A program made the translations under genes and the position numbers. A stretch of 64,000 nt of DNA from Candidatus Gastranaerophilales bacterium (GTDB taxonomy: Bacteria > Cyanobacteriota > Vampirovibrionia > Gastranaerophilales > Gastranaerophilaceae), in assembly GCA_900552525.1 (NCBI GenBank), contig UNSK01000003.1:1-64000 (forward strand), given 5' to 3'. Under the pieces are notes generated by a model, which worked only from the letters and a program-made list of their open reading frames with translations, was not told where the DNA came from and did no database searches. Below are positions 25,762-35,900 of the stretch, in pieces. The number at the start of each line of letters is the position of its first letter. Position 1 is the first letter of the stretch.

Positions 25762-26148
25762 ATGACTGACCAGTATATTCAAAACATAAGAAACAATAGT
25801 GAAAAAGCTGAATGTTATTTTTCAAAAAAATTAGCATTTACCTTAGGCCCTGTTGAACTCAAAGAGTTAAGCGAAGAGCGTAACGTAAAAATTATTGATG
25901 TACGAATGCGCTCAGATTATGAAATCGGACATATACCGGGCGCTATATCTATGCCTTATGAAGAAATAAAAGACAGAATGAAAGAGCTTAACAAAGACGA
26001 TTTGCATGTTATCTATTGTTATAACAACTACTGTCATTTAGGCGCAAGAGCTGCTTTTCTTCTGGCACAAAACACTTTTACAGTAATGGAACTTTCTGGA
26101 GGGTTTAAAACCTGGGCTGAAGAATTTCATTTTGCAGTAAAACAATAA
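25762..26148 (+). CDS. Rhodanese-domain protein
   Basis: 128 residues, single rhodanese domain preceded by a 35-residue helix. IIDVRMRSDYEIGHIPGAI is the N-terminal signature, CYNNYCHLGAR is the active-site loop with a Cys (near 93), and LSGGFKTWAEE the C-terminal signature. Such proteins carry sulfane sulfur as a persulfide. The substrate is unknown. Same transcription unit as the HdeD-like gene; followed by a clear terminator. Confidence 0.9.
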   Translation: MTDQYIQNIRNNSEKAECYFSKKLAFTLGPVELKELSEERNVKIIDVRMRSDYEIGHIPGAISMPYEEIKDRMKELNKDDLHVIYCYNNYCHLGARAAFLLAQNTFTVMELSGGFKTWAEEFHFAVKQ

Positions 26149-26150
26149 AT

Positions 26151-26180
26151 AAAAAGCTCTCTTAATAAAGAGAGCTTTTT
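26151..26180. terminator. Bidirectional terminator
   Basis: AAAAAGCTCTCTT and its complement around AATA, a 13-base stem with T-runs both ways. It closes the rhodanese gene (+) and the GH13 gene (-). Confidence 0.92.
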
Positions 26181-26181
26181 A

Positions 26182-28212
26182 TTACAACTTCAGCCATACA
26201 ACGCCGTATGGAGCTATACGTAAATGCATTGTTCGATTTGTAAGAGAAACATCAACTTTCACATCATCACCATTCACAAGGTTTTTAAATGTATCAATAT
26301 GTTTGCCGTCTGACTTCAATACTACTTCTACAGGAATTGTAATATCTGCAATAAGTTTCTCTCCAGAAAGGTTGTTTATTACAAGTATTTTTTCATCCTT
26401 ATAGCTTCTTATGTATGCAAAATTTGCAGGGGAAGAAGTTTTAAGCAGAGTAAAATCTCCTTTTGACATAGAAGGCAGACTTTTTCTCAGCTCAATTAAA
26501 TTTTTTACATTCTTATAAACTTTACTGTTAAATTCGTAATAATCTTTTGAAGCTCCGTAGAATAGTTTCGCAGGAACTGCACCTCTGTGTATATCTCTGC
26601 TGTCAAAACAGCTCAAAAGTTTGAATTTACCTTTCTTTTGTTTTTCTATTCTAGCTTTTTCGCTTTTCTTTGCATTCTCAAAGTTATTTCTTACACCAAC
26701 TTCATCACCATAATAAATTATTGGAATGCCCGGCATAGACATAAGAATTGAAAATGCCATTTCAATTCTTTCTGGATCATTATCCAAAAAGTTTGCAAGT
26801 CTTCCGCTCACCCCGAGTCCTTTTCTAAATTCTGCCCCTTTTGGCGCCAATGCATTGTATATAATTTCCCTTGTCTGAGGATCAATCATTTCTAATGTTA
26901 ATTCATCATGAACACGTAAGAATACTCCCCACGCAGAAGTTGATGGAATCTGCGGAGTTGCTTTGTAAGCATTTACAAAATGCTGCTTATCACCTGTTAT
27001 CAAAGATGCCCATATTGCCGGCATATATGGGAAATGATATGCAATCTGGAACTCATCAGTTCTTTTTATTACCTTTTCTTGATTATCGATCGTTGTTTTA
27101 AACTTCCTTTCTTTGCCGAAATAAGGAAGAATATCATTTGGAAATTGACAGGCCTCTGCCTGAATAACAGTACGAGGAGCTGTCATCTGAATATAATTAC
27201 TTATAAGTTTTAAAATTGCATGGGTTTTGGGCTGATTTTCAGCACTTGTGCCGTCCTCTTTAGAAAGATAAGGTATTGCATCAAGTCTAAATATATCAAT
27301 CCCCATATTGGTCCAATAATTAATTGTTCCGAGCCAGTAGTATAAAACTTCCGGATTTTCCCAGTTTACATCAAGCTGGAATGGATAGAACGTGTGATAA
27401 AAGTAGTAATCTTTACCGTTTAGAGTAACTTTTCTATAATGATTCTCTGTGATTTCAGGGAATATAAGCCTTCTTTTGGAAATCTTGCCGTTCTTTTCTT
27501 TATATTCAACAATTGTTCCGGCTTTTTCGTCAACATATTTTGTATACTGAGGCATTTCATCTTTCACTACAAAGTAATCTTTTTTTGAAACATCACCTCT
27601 TAAGAAAGCTTGAAACCATTCATGCTCATCAGAAATATGGTTAAGTACAAGGTCAGATTTTATTTTAAATCCATTCTTCTTAGCTTCAATTACAAAATCT
27701 TTAAATTCAGCCTTTCCGCCTAAATCAGCCCTTATATTACGGGGATTTTTAACATCAAACCCGGCATCTGACATTGGTGAATCCGCGAAAGGAAGAAGAT
27801 AGAGAGTTGTAACACCCAAATCTTTCAGATAATCAAACATTGCAGATGTATCTTTAAAGGTATTTGGTTTTTCAGGAGTTACGACACCGAATTGATCTAC
27901 ATAAAACATATAGATAATTTCGTCTTTGTACCAGTCATCCGGCCGGCTCAAATCTTCTTTTTTTAAATATTCCGGCCGTTTTTCAATTGATGTACGTGCT
28001 ATTTGCATAACTCTGTCGTAAATTTCTTTAGCCTGTTTTTCGCCATATACCTGCACTATAGAACTATAGATTTCATTTTCTATTCGTTTAGGAAGAACTA
28101 AAGCTTCATCTTGAGTCTGCACGCTTCCGTTTTGAATATCTGTAGCATAAACGGTCAAATTTGATGAAACAAGCAATGATACTAATAAAATAGAAACTAG
28201 TTTTTTAAACAT
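26182..28212 (-). CDS. Exported GH13 alpha-glucosidase/trehalose-synthase-like enzyme
   Basis: 676 residues with a signal peptide (MFKKLVSILLVSLLVSSNLT). The GH13 barrel is complete: DLVLNH (region I), GIDIFRLDAIPYL with the nucleophile Asp near 305 (region II), VIQAEACQF with the acid Glu near 350 (region III) and RVHDELT near 435 (region IV, unusual Val before HDE). The closest pattern is maltose alpha-glucosyltransferase/trehalose synthase (PFADSPMSDAGFDV, LANFLDNDPERIE, YYGDEVGVRNN), normally a cytosolic enzyme, so export suggests a role on outside glucans. A C-terminal beta domain ends the protein. The ATG at 28212 has GAGGAG upstream; the frame could reach 28227. Confidence 0.88.
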   Translation of the reverse strand: MFKKLVSILLVSLLVSSNLTVYATDIQNGSVQTQDEALVLPKRIENEIYSSIVQVYGEKQAKEIYDRVMQIARTSIEKRPEYLKKEDLSRPDDWYKDEIIYMFYVDQFGVVTPEKPNTFKDTSAMFDYLKDLGVTTLYLLPFADSPMSDAGFDVKNPRNIRADLGGKAEFKDFVIEAKKNGFKIKSDLVLNHISDEHEWFQAFLRGDVSKKDYFVVKDEMPQYTKYVDEKAGTIVEYKEKNGKISKRRLIFPEITENHYRKVTLNGKDYYFYHTFYPFQLDVNWENPEVLYYWLGTINYWTNMGIDIFRLDAIPYLSKEDGTSAENQPKTHAILKLISNYIQMTAPRTVIQAEACQFPNDILPYFGKERKFKTTIDNQEKVIKRTDEFQIAYHFPYMPAIWASLITGDKQHFVNAYKATPQIPSTSAWGVFLRVHDELTLEMIDPQTREIIYNALAPKGAEFRKGLGVSGRLANFLDNDPERIEMAFSILMSMPGIPIIYYGDEVGVRNNFENAKKSEKARIEKQKKGKFKLLSCFDSRDIHRGAVPAKLFYGASKDYYEFNSKVYKNVKNLIELRKSLPSMSKGDFTLLKTSSPANFAYIRSYKDEKILVINNLSGEKLIADITIPVEVVLKSDGKHIDTFKNLVNGDDVKVDVSLTNRTMHLRIAPYGVVWLKL

Positions 28213-28251
28213 ATCTACACTCCTCAAAAGTCATTTTATCATCTAAATTAT

Positions 28252-28283
28252 CAAAAAGCCATACAGATATTTTCTGTACGGCT
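28252..28283 (-). terminator. Terminator of the 28318 gene
   Basis: Minus-strand stem AGCCGTACAGA / TCTGTATGGCT on a five-base loop followed by TTTTT. It separates that gene from the GH13 gene. Confidence 0.8.
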
Positions 28284-28317
28284 GTATTGGGGTAATAAAT
28301 CGGGTATATTTTTGAGT

Positions 28318-28560
28318 CTATACCTCTATAAAGAGTCGTCTTCCGACGATATTAGGCTGATTATTGTAATATCCGGCAAAATAACCGCCTGCAACAGGTT
28401 TATTCTGCCCGTAATTTGCAAATGGATTGCTTGTGACAAAAGGATTACCGCCATTCTGTGCAAAAGGATTTGAACTGCTGCGTGTCTGAGCAACAGCACC
28501 TGACTGAACAAGCGGATTTGAAGTTAATACTCGCGATAATAAATTTACGATTTCTGCCAT
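28318..28560 (-). CDS. Small Asn-Pro-Phe-rich protein (80 aa)
   Basis: Hypothetical. A helical N-terminus (MAEIVNLLSRVL) is followed by a disordered stretch with repeated SNPLVQ, SNPFAQ, GNPFVT and SNPFAN units and a GYFAGYYN segment. The ATG at 28560 has AAAGG about ten bases upstream; the frame also runs up to a TTG at 28611 without support. Followed by a terminator, so a single-gene unit. No family recognised. Confidence 0.6.
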   Translation of the reverse strand: MAEIVNLLSRVLTSNPLVQSGAVAQTRSSSNPFAQNGGNPFVTSNPFANYGQNKPVAGGYFAGYYNNQPNIVGRRLFIEV

Positions 28561-28680
28561 ATTAGTTAAACCTTTCTGTACAGGGTTTAATGATATTTTT
28601 TCTTTAGTCAATTATTTTATCGGCACAAATTAGAAAAAGTTTACACAATTTTACAAAACATCGACTGAATGTATTAATTT

Positions 28681-30216
28681 TTAATCTTTGAGATATAAAA
28701 TATCACCCCAGCGATAAATTGTTTCACCTACTACAAAGCAATTTTCATCTATTACTTTTACATCCATGCGTTTGCCATTCTGTAATATTTTAAACTGAGG
28801 CGCCTTTTTCTCGACAGCTGCTATAACCTCAATTGCATTCAGATATTCCTGCAAAGGGCTTTTGGGTGCTGCTTTTTTCTGCTGTCCGGTTTTTTGTGGT
28901 TTAACATGCTCACGCGGAGCTGCAACTTTTTTAACTACAACTTCCGGAGTGATATTTTGCGCAATGATGTTTTCCAGAATATCGTGCAGATTATTTTGAG
29001 TATCCGGAGTATACTCAATCTTTTTATATTCTTCTTCTGCTATTTCAGTATTCTCTACCGGTTTTTCTTGAATTTTTACTGCTTCTGGTTCTATAATAGG
29101 TTCTTCTTTACTTTCTAATATCTCCTCGATTATTTCTTCTTCTATTAGCTCTGGTTCTTCAACCGCAGCTTCTTGGAACACTTCCGGTTCTGCTGTTACT
29201 GCAATTTTCGCCTCTTCTATAACAGGTTCTGATAGGATTTCAGGTTCAGCTTCTGGTTGTTCTTCTACTACTACTGGTTCATGAAAAATCTCTGGTTCAG
29301 CCTCTTGCACTATTAATGGTTCTTCTTCAACTTCTTCTACAGCCTGTTCTGAATATTCCTCAGGTTCAGACTCCTGTGATATAAATGGTTGGTCTTCAGC
29401 TTCTTCTATACGGGGCTCAGTAAATATTTCCGGCTCTGAAACGATTTCAGGTTCAGCTTTCTGCACTGCGGTAATTTCCTCTTCAATCTCTTCATTTTGA
29501 GGCGGTTCCGGAAGATTTTGGACAGGTTCTGCTTTTGTTTCTTCTATAGCTGCAGGCTCAGGGGTATTCACAACATCTTCTTTAACAGGAGCTGGTTCTT
29601 CTTCAATTTCCTCAACGACATTTGCATTTGTAAGAAGTTCATCCAGTACAGGATCTTCTGAATATTCAGGGATCTCTATTACAATCTTTTCAGGTTTTGG
29701 CTCAGGTACAGGTGCAGCTTTTTCTTCAACAACTTCTTCAATTGCAGGCTCAATTACTTCTTCAATGATAGGTTCCTGCTCTACAGGTTCCTCCACCATA
29801 TCTTCAATCAAAGGCTCCTCAATAATAGGTTCAATTTCTTCTACCACAGGTTCAGATTCTTCAAGAACTATTTCTTGAACAGGCTCCGGCTCTATATTTT
29901 TTCTCGTTGGCATAATAGATTCTACACATACATCAGACTCGCTTAATATAAGCTTACCATTCTGAATTACAAAAGATAAATCAGCGTATCCTCTATATTT
30001 TTTGTTCTCAAATTTTATAATAATTCTATATGCTTCCGGCAGGTCAAAACCTTTAATCTCAATAGGTGAATACAGAGTTCCATATTGGCTTACCAGTTTA
30101 ATAAATTCAAGCATAATTATTGGCGAAATATTGCATATGGTTCTGAAAAGCCCGTTATATGCGACTTTATTTCCAAGATATTCACCGTTAATAATTATTC
30201 CTTTTAATTTTCTCAT
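28681..30216 (-). CDS. Protein with a long Glu-Pro-rich repeat linker
   Basis: 511 residues. An N-terminal globular part (1-105; GEYLGNKVAYNGLFRTICNI, beta-rich) is followed by about 280 residues of acidic Glu/Pro/Val/Ile repeats (EPEIxxEPVIEE-type), then a Pro/Lys-rich joint (QKTGQQKKAAPKSP) and a C-terminal globular part of about 70 residues ending GDILYLKD. The middle should be an extended spacer, as in proteins that span the cell wall or periplasm, but there is no signal peptide or membrane segment. Unknown function. The flagellar hook-like gene upstream is transcribed in the same direction with a 300-base gap. Confidence 0.72.
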   Translation of the reverse strand: MRKLKGIIINGEYLGNKVAYNGLFRTICNISPIIMLEFIKLVSQYGTLYSPIEIKGFDLPEAYRIIIKFENKKYRGYADLSFVIQNGKLILSESDVCVESIMPTRKNIEPEPVQEIVLEESEPVVEEIEPIIEEPLIEDMVEEPVEQEPIIEEVIEPAIEEVVEEKAAPVPEPKPEKIVIEIPEYSEDPVLDELLTNANVVEEIEEEPAPVKEDVVNTPEPAAIEETKAEPVQNLPEPPQNEEIEEEITAVQKAEPEIVSEPEIFTEPRIEEAEDQPFISQESEPEEYSEQAVEEVEEEPLIVQEAEPEIFHEPVVVEEQPEAEPEILSEPVIEEAKIAVTAEPEVFQEAAVEEPELIEEEIIEEILESKEEPIIEPEAVKIQEKPVENTEIAEEEYKKIEYTPDTQNNLHDILENIIAQNITPEVVVKKVAAPREHVKPQKTGQQKKAAPKSPLQEYLNAIEVIAAVEKKAPQFKILQNGKRMDVKVIDENCFVVGETIYRWGDILYLKD

Positions 30217-30525
30217 AAACCTGCCGCTTCAACCCTTTATATTATGTTTAACGGCATATTTTTGAAAAACTTTAATAAAAATTTACAAATTGTTACAAAC
30301 AGGCCAAATAATAAAAAAGGAATTAAAGTATCCCTTAATCCCTCTATAAAACGGAGTTTAACTAATAAATTTATCTAGCCATGTTTGTAGTTTTACCTAA
30401 AGGCGGGCTTGTAAATCAAAAATCAGTTTAGTATTTTGACGAGACTAGCCGCCCCTTGGTCTACGTACGTTTTTTGCTTCACGCCAATCTTGTAGCCTTA
30501 CCTACAAACTGGTTTCATTTACCCC
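30217..30525 (-). other. Structured intergenic region after the divergent hook-like gene
   Basis: No gene. On the minus strand it begins after the hook-like stop with AGGGGGTAAAT and a hairpin (CCAGTTTGTAG...CTACAAGATTGG), then GTACGTAGACCAA (30468-30456), GGTAAAACTACAAAC (30397-30383) and a weak terminator around 30332-30309. TTGTAG-N2-TTACCTA occurs twice (30385-30399 and 30490-30504). Two of these blocks recur, in the same order, after flgE at 43.5 kb. I do not recognise a known RNA family. Confidence 0.45.
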
Positions 30526-31362
30526 CTATTGGGTTGCCATTTCCATAGCTGATTGCAGCAGGTCTTTGTTAGACTTAATCAGTGCGTTAACAAGTTCCAT
30601 TTGAACTTTAGCCTGCTGATAGCCTGACATATTTGCTTTAAAATCAGTATTAGCCTGTTCAAGAAGTCCTGAACGGATTTCGCCTCTTCCTACTACCGGT
30701 TTTCCGGATTCAGGAGTTTCAACAAAAAGCCCGTCTTTAACTTCATATAAACCGTTTGGATTATGGAAGTTTGCTGTCGCAATTTTATAAAGCGGAACAG
30801 AACGATTGCCACCGTCAGCTTTTCCGTAAATTGTACCGTCATTTTTTATTTCGTACTCATCATATTTACCTAAAAACTTGCCGTTGTTAGGATCAATCCA
30901 GAGTTTAATGTTTGTAGTCGGAACACTTAAAGCACCGCCTTTTAGGGCTGTTTCTTCATACAAATCTGCGCTAAGAGATTTTGTACCGGACATAATTTCG
31001 CCTTTGTCATTAAGTATATACCCCTGAACTGTTGCACCGCTTTTAGCTCTGTACACACCTTCCGAGTCAAATGTAAATTCTCCTAAACGTGTATATTGAA
31101 CATTCCCGTCCGGACTTCTCAGCATAAAATATCCGCTTCCTTCAAAAAACAGGTTTTCGTTAGAAGTACCTGGAGTAGACTTACCCTGACCAAGGTTTTT
31201 AACATTGTTATCAATTACCGCACCGCCGAGGAAAGTTTTGAATGTAACTTTGTTTTCTCTAAATCCCGGAGTATAAACATTTGTAAGGTTGTCAGCTAAA
31301 ACATCCATCCACTGTACGGTTGCTTTCTGGGTGTTAATGGCTGTTGTGTACAAATCATTCAT
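30526..31362 (-). CDS. Divergent flagellar hook/rod protein (FlgE/FlgF/FlgG family)
   Basis: 278 residues, close to rod proteins FlgF/FlgG in length. The N-terminal helix (AINTQKATVQWMDVLADNLTNVYTPGFREN) carries the family NxxANxxTxGFK-type pattern, and FFEGSGYFMLRSPDGNVQYTRLGEF is the conserved SGxGFF-x-x-TRxGxF region. The C-terminus (EIRSGLLEQANTDFKANMSG) keeps the G-x-LE-x-SN-like motif, but the last 30 residues diverge. It would be a subunit of the axial rod or hook exported by the flagellar type III system. Overlaps the FliK-like gene by eight bases. Clearly different from the conventional FlgE at 42.1 kb. Confidence 0.82.
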   Translation of the reverse strand: MNDLYTTAINTQKATVQWMDVLADNLTNVYTPGFRENKVTFKTFLGGAVIDNNVKNLGQGKSTPGTSNENLFFEGSGYFMLRSPDGNVQYTRLGEFTFDSEGVYRAKSGATVQGYILNDKGEIMSGTKSLSADLYEETALKGGALSVPTTNIKLWIDPNNGKFLGKYDEYEIKNDGTIYGKADGGNRSVPLYKIATANFHNPNGLYEVKDGLFVETPESGKPVVGRGEIRSGLLEQANTDFKANMSGYQQAKVQMELVNALIKSNKDLLQSAMEMATQ

Positions 31363-32419
31363 CTTTGCGCCCCTTCTTTTGATTTTCTTTTTCGTCTTGT
31401 TTTTGCTGCCTATGATTTAATTCATCATATTCAATATTGCTTTCATCAAACCTTTGTTTTAAAAGCGGCAGATTTTCCTTTAGATATGCTTCCGCTACCT
31501 GTGAACTAGGAAGGAAGTCTGCGGAAATCTTTCCATCTCTACCTATTTTTATAATGACAGAAATATTATTGTCAAAATCTATTCTTACAGGCTGATTATC
31601 TTTCATAGATTTTGCAATCAAATCAGCCAGAGCTTTAGACACCTTGGAATTTCTAGCTGCTGCTGCGGATGCATCTGCCTGACCATTTTCTACAAGTCTC
31701 ACAAAGAAATCTACATCACTCTCATTCATAATTATGCTGTCATATTTAACAACAGTTTCAACAGTAACATTAGATTGTTTATCAACTTTTTTAACGCCGT
31801 CACTATTTGTAACAGTTTTTACACGTGAACTTTGAGTTTCTTCCTGAGCACCTGCAAGAACCCTGTTTTTATTTGCCATTGCAATATTTTCGTCCATTGT
31901 GGAGAGAACAGCCTGTTCTTCGGCCAGATCTTTTGCCGAAGAATTCAATTTTGTATTATCCTGATTTTTCATCAAATCAGAGAATGGCTGGCCGTCACTG
32001 TTAAAGTTCATGCTTGCATTCATCTGAAATTTCAGAGCCTCATTCGGGTCTTGAATATTCATATCATTATTTATCAAGGCATTACCCTCATTCTTTGTAT
32101 TTTTATCGACAGAAATAAGTCCGTCCTTTAAATCAGATTCCTCATTTTCATCTGTCTGGTTGAGTTTGTCGTTAATCTCTGCAACTGCATCTTCCAGTCC
32201 GTCGATTACTTCTCCGATATCATCCTTTGATTTTTCCTCAGCCTCTTTATCGGATTTTTTAGTTTCTTTTGTTTCTGAAGTTTTTTCTTCTTTAGTTTTT
32301 TCTCCAGAAAGGTTTTGAAGTTCCTCTGCAAATTTTGGAGAATCTGCATTTTGAGATTTTGAAGACGAAGTTGAAGATACTGTATTTGTTGTTAAGTTTG
32401 AGTTTACACCGATATTCAT
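31355..32419 (-). CDS. Divergent FliK-like hook-length control protein
   Basis: 354 residues from the ATG at 32419 (GGAG ten bases upstream; a GTG at 32428 is less well placed). The first 120 residues are Ser/Thr- then Glu/Lys-rich and disordered. The C-terminal region (about 235-340) fits a FliK C-terminal domain: PVRIDFDNNISVIIKIGRDG, then LKENLPLLKQRFDESNIEYD. In FliK this domain switches export from hook to filament subunits and the long N-terminal part acts as the measuring element. The match is weaker than for the FliK at 40.3 kb. Sits between fliJ and the hook-like gene, the usual order. Confidence 0.65.
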   Translation of the reverse strand: MNIGVNSNLTTNTVSSTSSSKSQNADSPKFAEELQNLSGEKTKEEKTSETKETKKSDKEAEEKSKDDIGEVIDGLEDAVAEINDKLNQTDENEESDLKDGLISVDKNTKNEGNALINNDMNIQDPNEALKFQMNASMNFNSDGQPFSDLMKNQDNTKLNSSAKDLAEEQAVLSTMDENIAMANKNRVLAGAQEETQSSRVKTVTNSDGVKKVDKQSNVTVETVVKYDSIIMNESDVDFFVRLVENGQADASAAAARNSKVSKALADLIAKSMKDNQPVRIDFDNNISVIIKIGRDGKISADFLPSSQVAEAYLKENLPLLKQRFDESNIEYDELNHRQQKQDEKENQKKGRKDE

Positions 32420-32420
32420 A

Positions 32421-32903
32421 TTATTCACTCTCCAATTTTCTTAATTGTTCCTGCAGCTCTTGTTCTTCAGCTTCTTCTCTTGAATGTATAAAAAATCTTT
32501 GTACGCCGATTTCGGAAAACTGCTTTAGTTCAATCGCTTTTTGTTCTTCTAAGTATGCTTCGCGCTGTTTTTCTTTGTGTTTTTCAACAACTTTTACTGC
32601 TTGTTCTAGTTTTACAAGTTTTTTTTGTTCTTCGTCTAATATTGCCTGAAGCCTGCGTCTTTCCTGTTCCAGCGCATCTGCTTTGTCCCAGAGGTGATGA
32701 AGATAATTATCATAATATTCCATCATCCTGAAATCTGCAGTTCTTTTGTTTTGAATTGTTTGTCGGATTTCCGCTTCATTCTGACGAATTTTTTCCTCTT
32801 GCAAATAGACATCCTGCTGTGCTTTCTGAACTACAAGCAGCTGCTGTTCTTTCGCTCGGATACGAAATTCCAATACTTTTTGAAGTCTATAGACAAAGGG
32901 CAT
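32421..32903 (-). CDS. fliJ: FliJ-like flagellar export chaperone (copy 1)
   Basis: 160 residues, almost entirely coiled coil. Starts with FVYRLQKVLEFRIRAKEQQL, the FliJ N-terminal pattern, and continues as heptads rich in Glu, Lys and Gln to the end. FliJ is the stalk of the flagellar export ATPase and escorts chaperones. One base separates its stop from the FliK-like start. It follows the giant flagellin gene by 91 bases on the same strand. A second FliJ lies at 39.9 kb and shares the opening pattern but little else. Confidence 0.8.
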   Translation of the reverse strand: MPFVYRLQKVLEFRIRAKEQQLLVVQKAQQDVYLQEEKIRQNEAEIRQTIQNKRTADFRMMEYYDNYLHHLWDKADALEQERRRLQAILDEEQKKLVKLEQAVKVVEKHKEKQREAYLEEQKAIELKQFSEIGVQRFFIHSREEAEEQELQEQLRKLESE

Positions 32904-32994
32904 AATATATTCTCACAAATGTATTGTGACAGATGTTAATGTATTTGTATACATCTATTTGTATGATTAATTATTGAAACAGAAAAGTCAAAAT

Positions 32995-35900
32995 TTACAG
33001 CTGTCCGATAAGCCCCAGAACATTTTGGGCATTTAAATTTCTCGTTGCAGACATCAAGGTTGCACTTGCCTGCTGCAAAATCTGGTATCGGATATAATTT
33101 GCACTCTCTTTTGCAACATCAGCATCTCTCAAGGTTGAGCGTGTTGAAATCATGTTTTCAATTTTTATATTCTGTTCATCCAGAACAAGTTCAAGACGGT
33201 TAATTGCAGCACCGATGTTCACAAGCTGCGACGAAACATTTGAGAGCATTTCGTCTATCATATCAAGAGCTGTGCGTGCGCTGTCAGGTGTGGTCAAATC
33301 TACTGAAAAATCATAAAGTTCAAGATTAAGAGATGTGCTTATATATTTATCATCACCGCTTCCTATATCAACTTTAATATTAAGTTCAAATGGCTGGTTG
33401 ATTATCTTCATTATGTTGGAATAAGTTGTATCTACGCCGTAATCTCTTAGCGTATTTCGAGTTCCTTCATTTCCATCAACTGTATTATTATTCCCTTTTA
33501 CGACTGTAAATTTATCATCAGCTCCGCCGCCTTCTGCATAATTATCATCACCGCTGATTTTTATAGTATCAACATCTTTACCGCCGGTATATGTATTTGA
33601 ATTTCCATTAATAACAATATTGTTTTTACCATCCAAAAGCGTTACATCATTATTATCGCCGTTAATATGTACCGTACCGCTTGAATTTCCGGAGGTCAAA
33701 GTATTTCCGCTGCCTGATATTCCAATATTATTTTTTCCGTTTCCTGCTGTTATTGTATTGTTATCAGAGCCAACTTTAAAACTATTATTTCCATCTCCGG
33801 CTATTACAGTATTATTACCTGCATTCAGAGTTATAGAGTTATTTCCGCTGCCAGCTTCAATATTATTTCCTGTTCCGCTTACTTTAATATTGTCATCTCC
33901 GGCGCCGGAAACTATATTGGTATTATTATTTGAAATTATATTCAGAGTATCGTTTCCGGCGCCTCCATTAACTTCCAGATTTGTAGAAGCATTAAGAGTT
34001 AAAGTATCATCGCCTTCGCCGCCAAAAAGTGAATTATTTTCGGAATTTAAAACTAAATTATCGTTACCAGCTCCTCCGTTTATGGTATTATTTGAACCTG
34101 ATTGAACCGTTATAACATCCGCAAGCGCACCGCCGTTAATAGTATTATTATTCCCGTAAATATCTATTTTATTCTTTATATCCGGAGAATCAATTGTAAA
34201 TTTCGAGCCGTCAAGAGATAAAATACCTGTATTCGGGTTTCTGGAAAATTTAAGCGTATTTTGTCCGTTATTATTATTTGTGACTGTATAAATATTTCCA
34301 TCCAGCTCAAATGTTTTTACTTCACCTAGATAAGTAAAATTAAGTTCACCGCTATTGGGGTCATAGTTCATATTTTGGATTTTGGTACCTGAACCTGAGT
34401 CAGTATAAAGGTCATTTCCGGTACCACCATCGAGCGTATTGTTATTTCCTGTTACGATAAAATAATCATCTCCGCTTGCACCTGCCACAAAATTATTATT
34501 CCCCGAAACATAGAAAGTATCATTTCCACTACCTCCGGTTACACTTATGTTATCTGATTTTAGATGATAAATATTATTACCTCCAGCATCCGTCAAGGTT
34601 GTAACAGAACCATTCAAAATATACGTATCATCTCCTCTGCCGCCAACGATAGATGTTAATGATGGCAAATCAGTATTAATAGTTACTGTATTGTTTCCGG
34701 TTCCTGTATACAATTGATAAACATGAGTATCAACTGTAATATTATCATCCCCGCCAAGACCATTTATTATGTTCCACCGTCCTTTGACTGTAATATTATC
34801 ATCTCCGTTTCCCCCATTTATAGTTGATCCGTATGTATAATCAACAATAGTATTGCCAAGATTTCCTCCATTAAAGGTAAGCAATCCTCCATAAATTTCT
34901 ACATTGTGTTCCACATCTGTTTGTGCAGAAATCTTCAAACGACCACCATTAAAAGTCACTTTTCCGGTTACTACATCATATTTATAGTTAAGAGTATTTT
35001 GCGAATCTAGATTGTTTGTTATTGTGTAGCTTTTTCCGTTTATATTTAGAGTTTTTGTTTCTCCTGCACCAAGAGTAAAGCCTTGCCAGTCATTTTCACC
35101 CTGAAGAGATAATTGTATTGAAGGTTTGTTGTTTTGGATTGTATTTACCCCATCTCCGGAAATGCTCGCGCTATATCCTGCATTGTTTATTATTGTATTA
35201 GTTCCGCTGGTTTCAACATGTATAGCATCAGTATTAATATAGATAGTATTATTGCCTTCACCTGTATCACACCAAGAACGAGTGCTGTCTAGGGTAATTT
35301 TATCATTACCATCTCCTCCATAAACAACACCATCAGATCTTTTCATATGAATTTTATCATCACCACCCAAGCCGTATATTGTATTGCGGTCTCCATCGGA
35401 TGTTATATTATCATTTAAATTACCGCCATAAAAAGTCATTTCGTTTGAATGTAAAATCACGTTATGTGACTTATCCAGCTCTCCCTGAATAGAAACTTTT
35501 GAACCAGAGGCAAAAAAATGAACATACCCAGATGAATCAAGCCCTGCAGTAATAGATCTTGCCGTATCATTGGCTGTTATTGTATAAGTTTTTCCATCTA
35601 TAGTGATTGTTCCGGTCTCACCTGCCGCCAGATTTAAAGTTTTGCTGTTTGCGTTTTCAACATTTGTATAATAAACATAGTCATTTATTTTTCCTGCTAC
35701 TGTATTCGTTCCGGAACCGCCATCAATTTGCAGATAATTACTCACAGCATTAATAATATTAAAGGTATCATTACCGCCTTCACCCAAAATATTAAAATTA
35801 CTACCTAGACCATAGATATTAAATACGTCATCTCCATTCCCACCGGCTGCTTTATATGAAGCATTTCCAGGCTTATATAGATTCAAAATATCGTTACCAT

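Noticed and set aside
28318..28560. NPF repeats as eukaryotic EH-domain ligands (host mimicry)
   Set aside because: Three short NPF motifs in an Asn/Gly-rich disordered protein without a secretion signal are too little to support host binding.
28681..30216. Repeats in the Glu/Pro-rich gene as a DNA repeat array or CRISPR
   Set aside because: The units are irregular at the DNA level and in frame; they are protein low complexity, without constant repeats and unique spacers.
30356..30525. c-di-GMP or other known riboswitch after the hook-like gene
   Set aside because: I could not find the conserved core of any riboswitch class I know, and the region lies after a gene, not before one in the same direction with a leader-like position.
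33620..34105. Plus-strand open frame of 161 codons inside the giant flagellin
   Set aside because: It is the antisense shadow of the repetitive Gly/Asn/Asp coding strand, with Pro/Phe/Leu-rich low complexity and no ribosome site.
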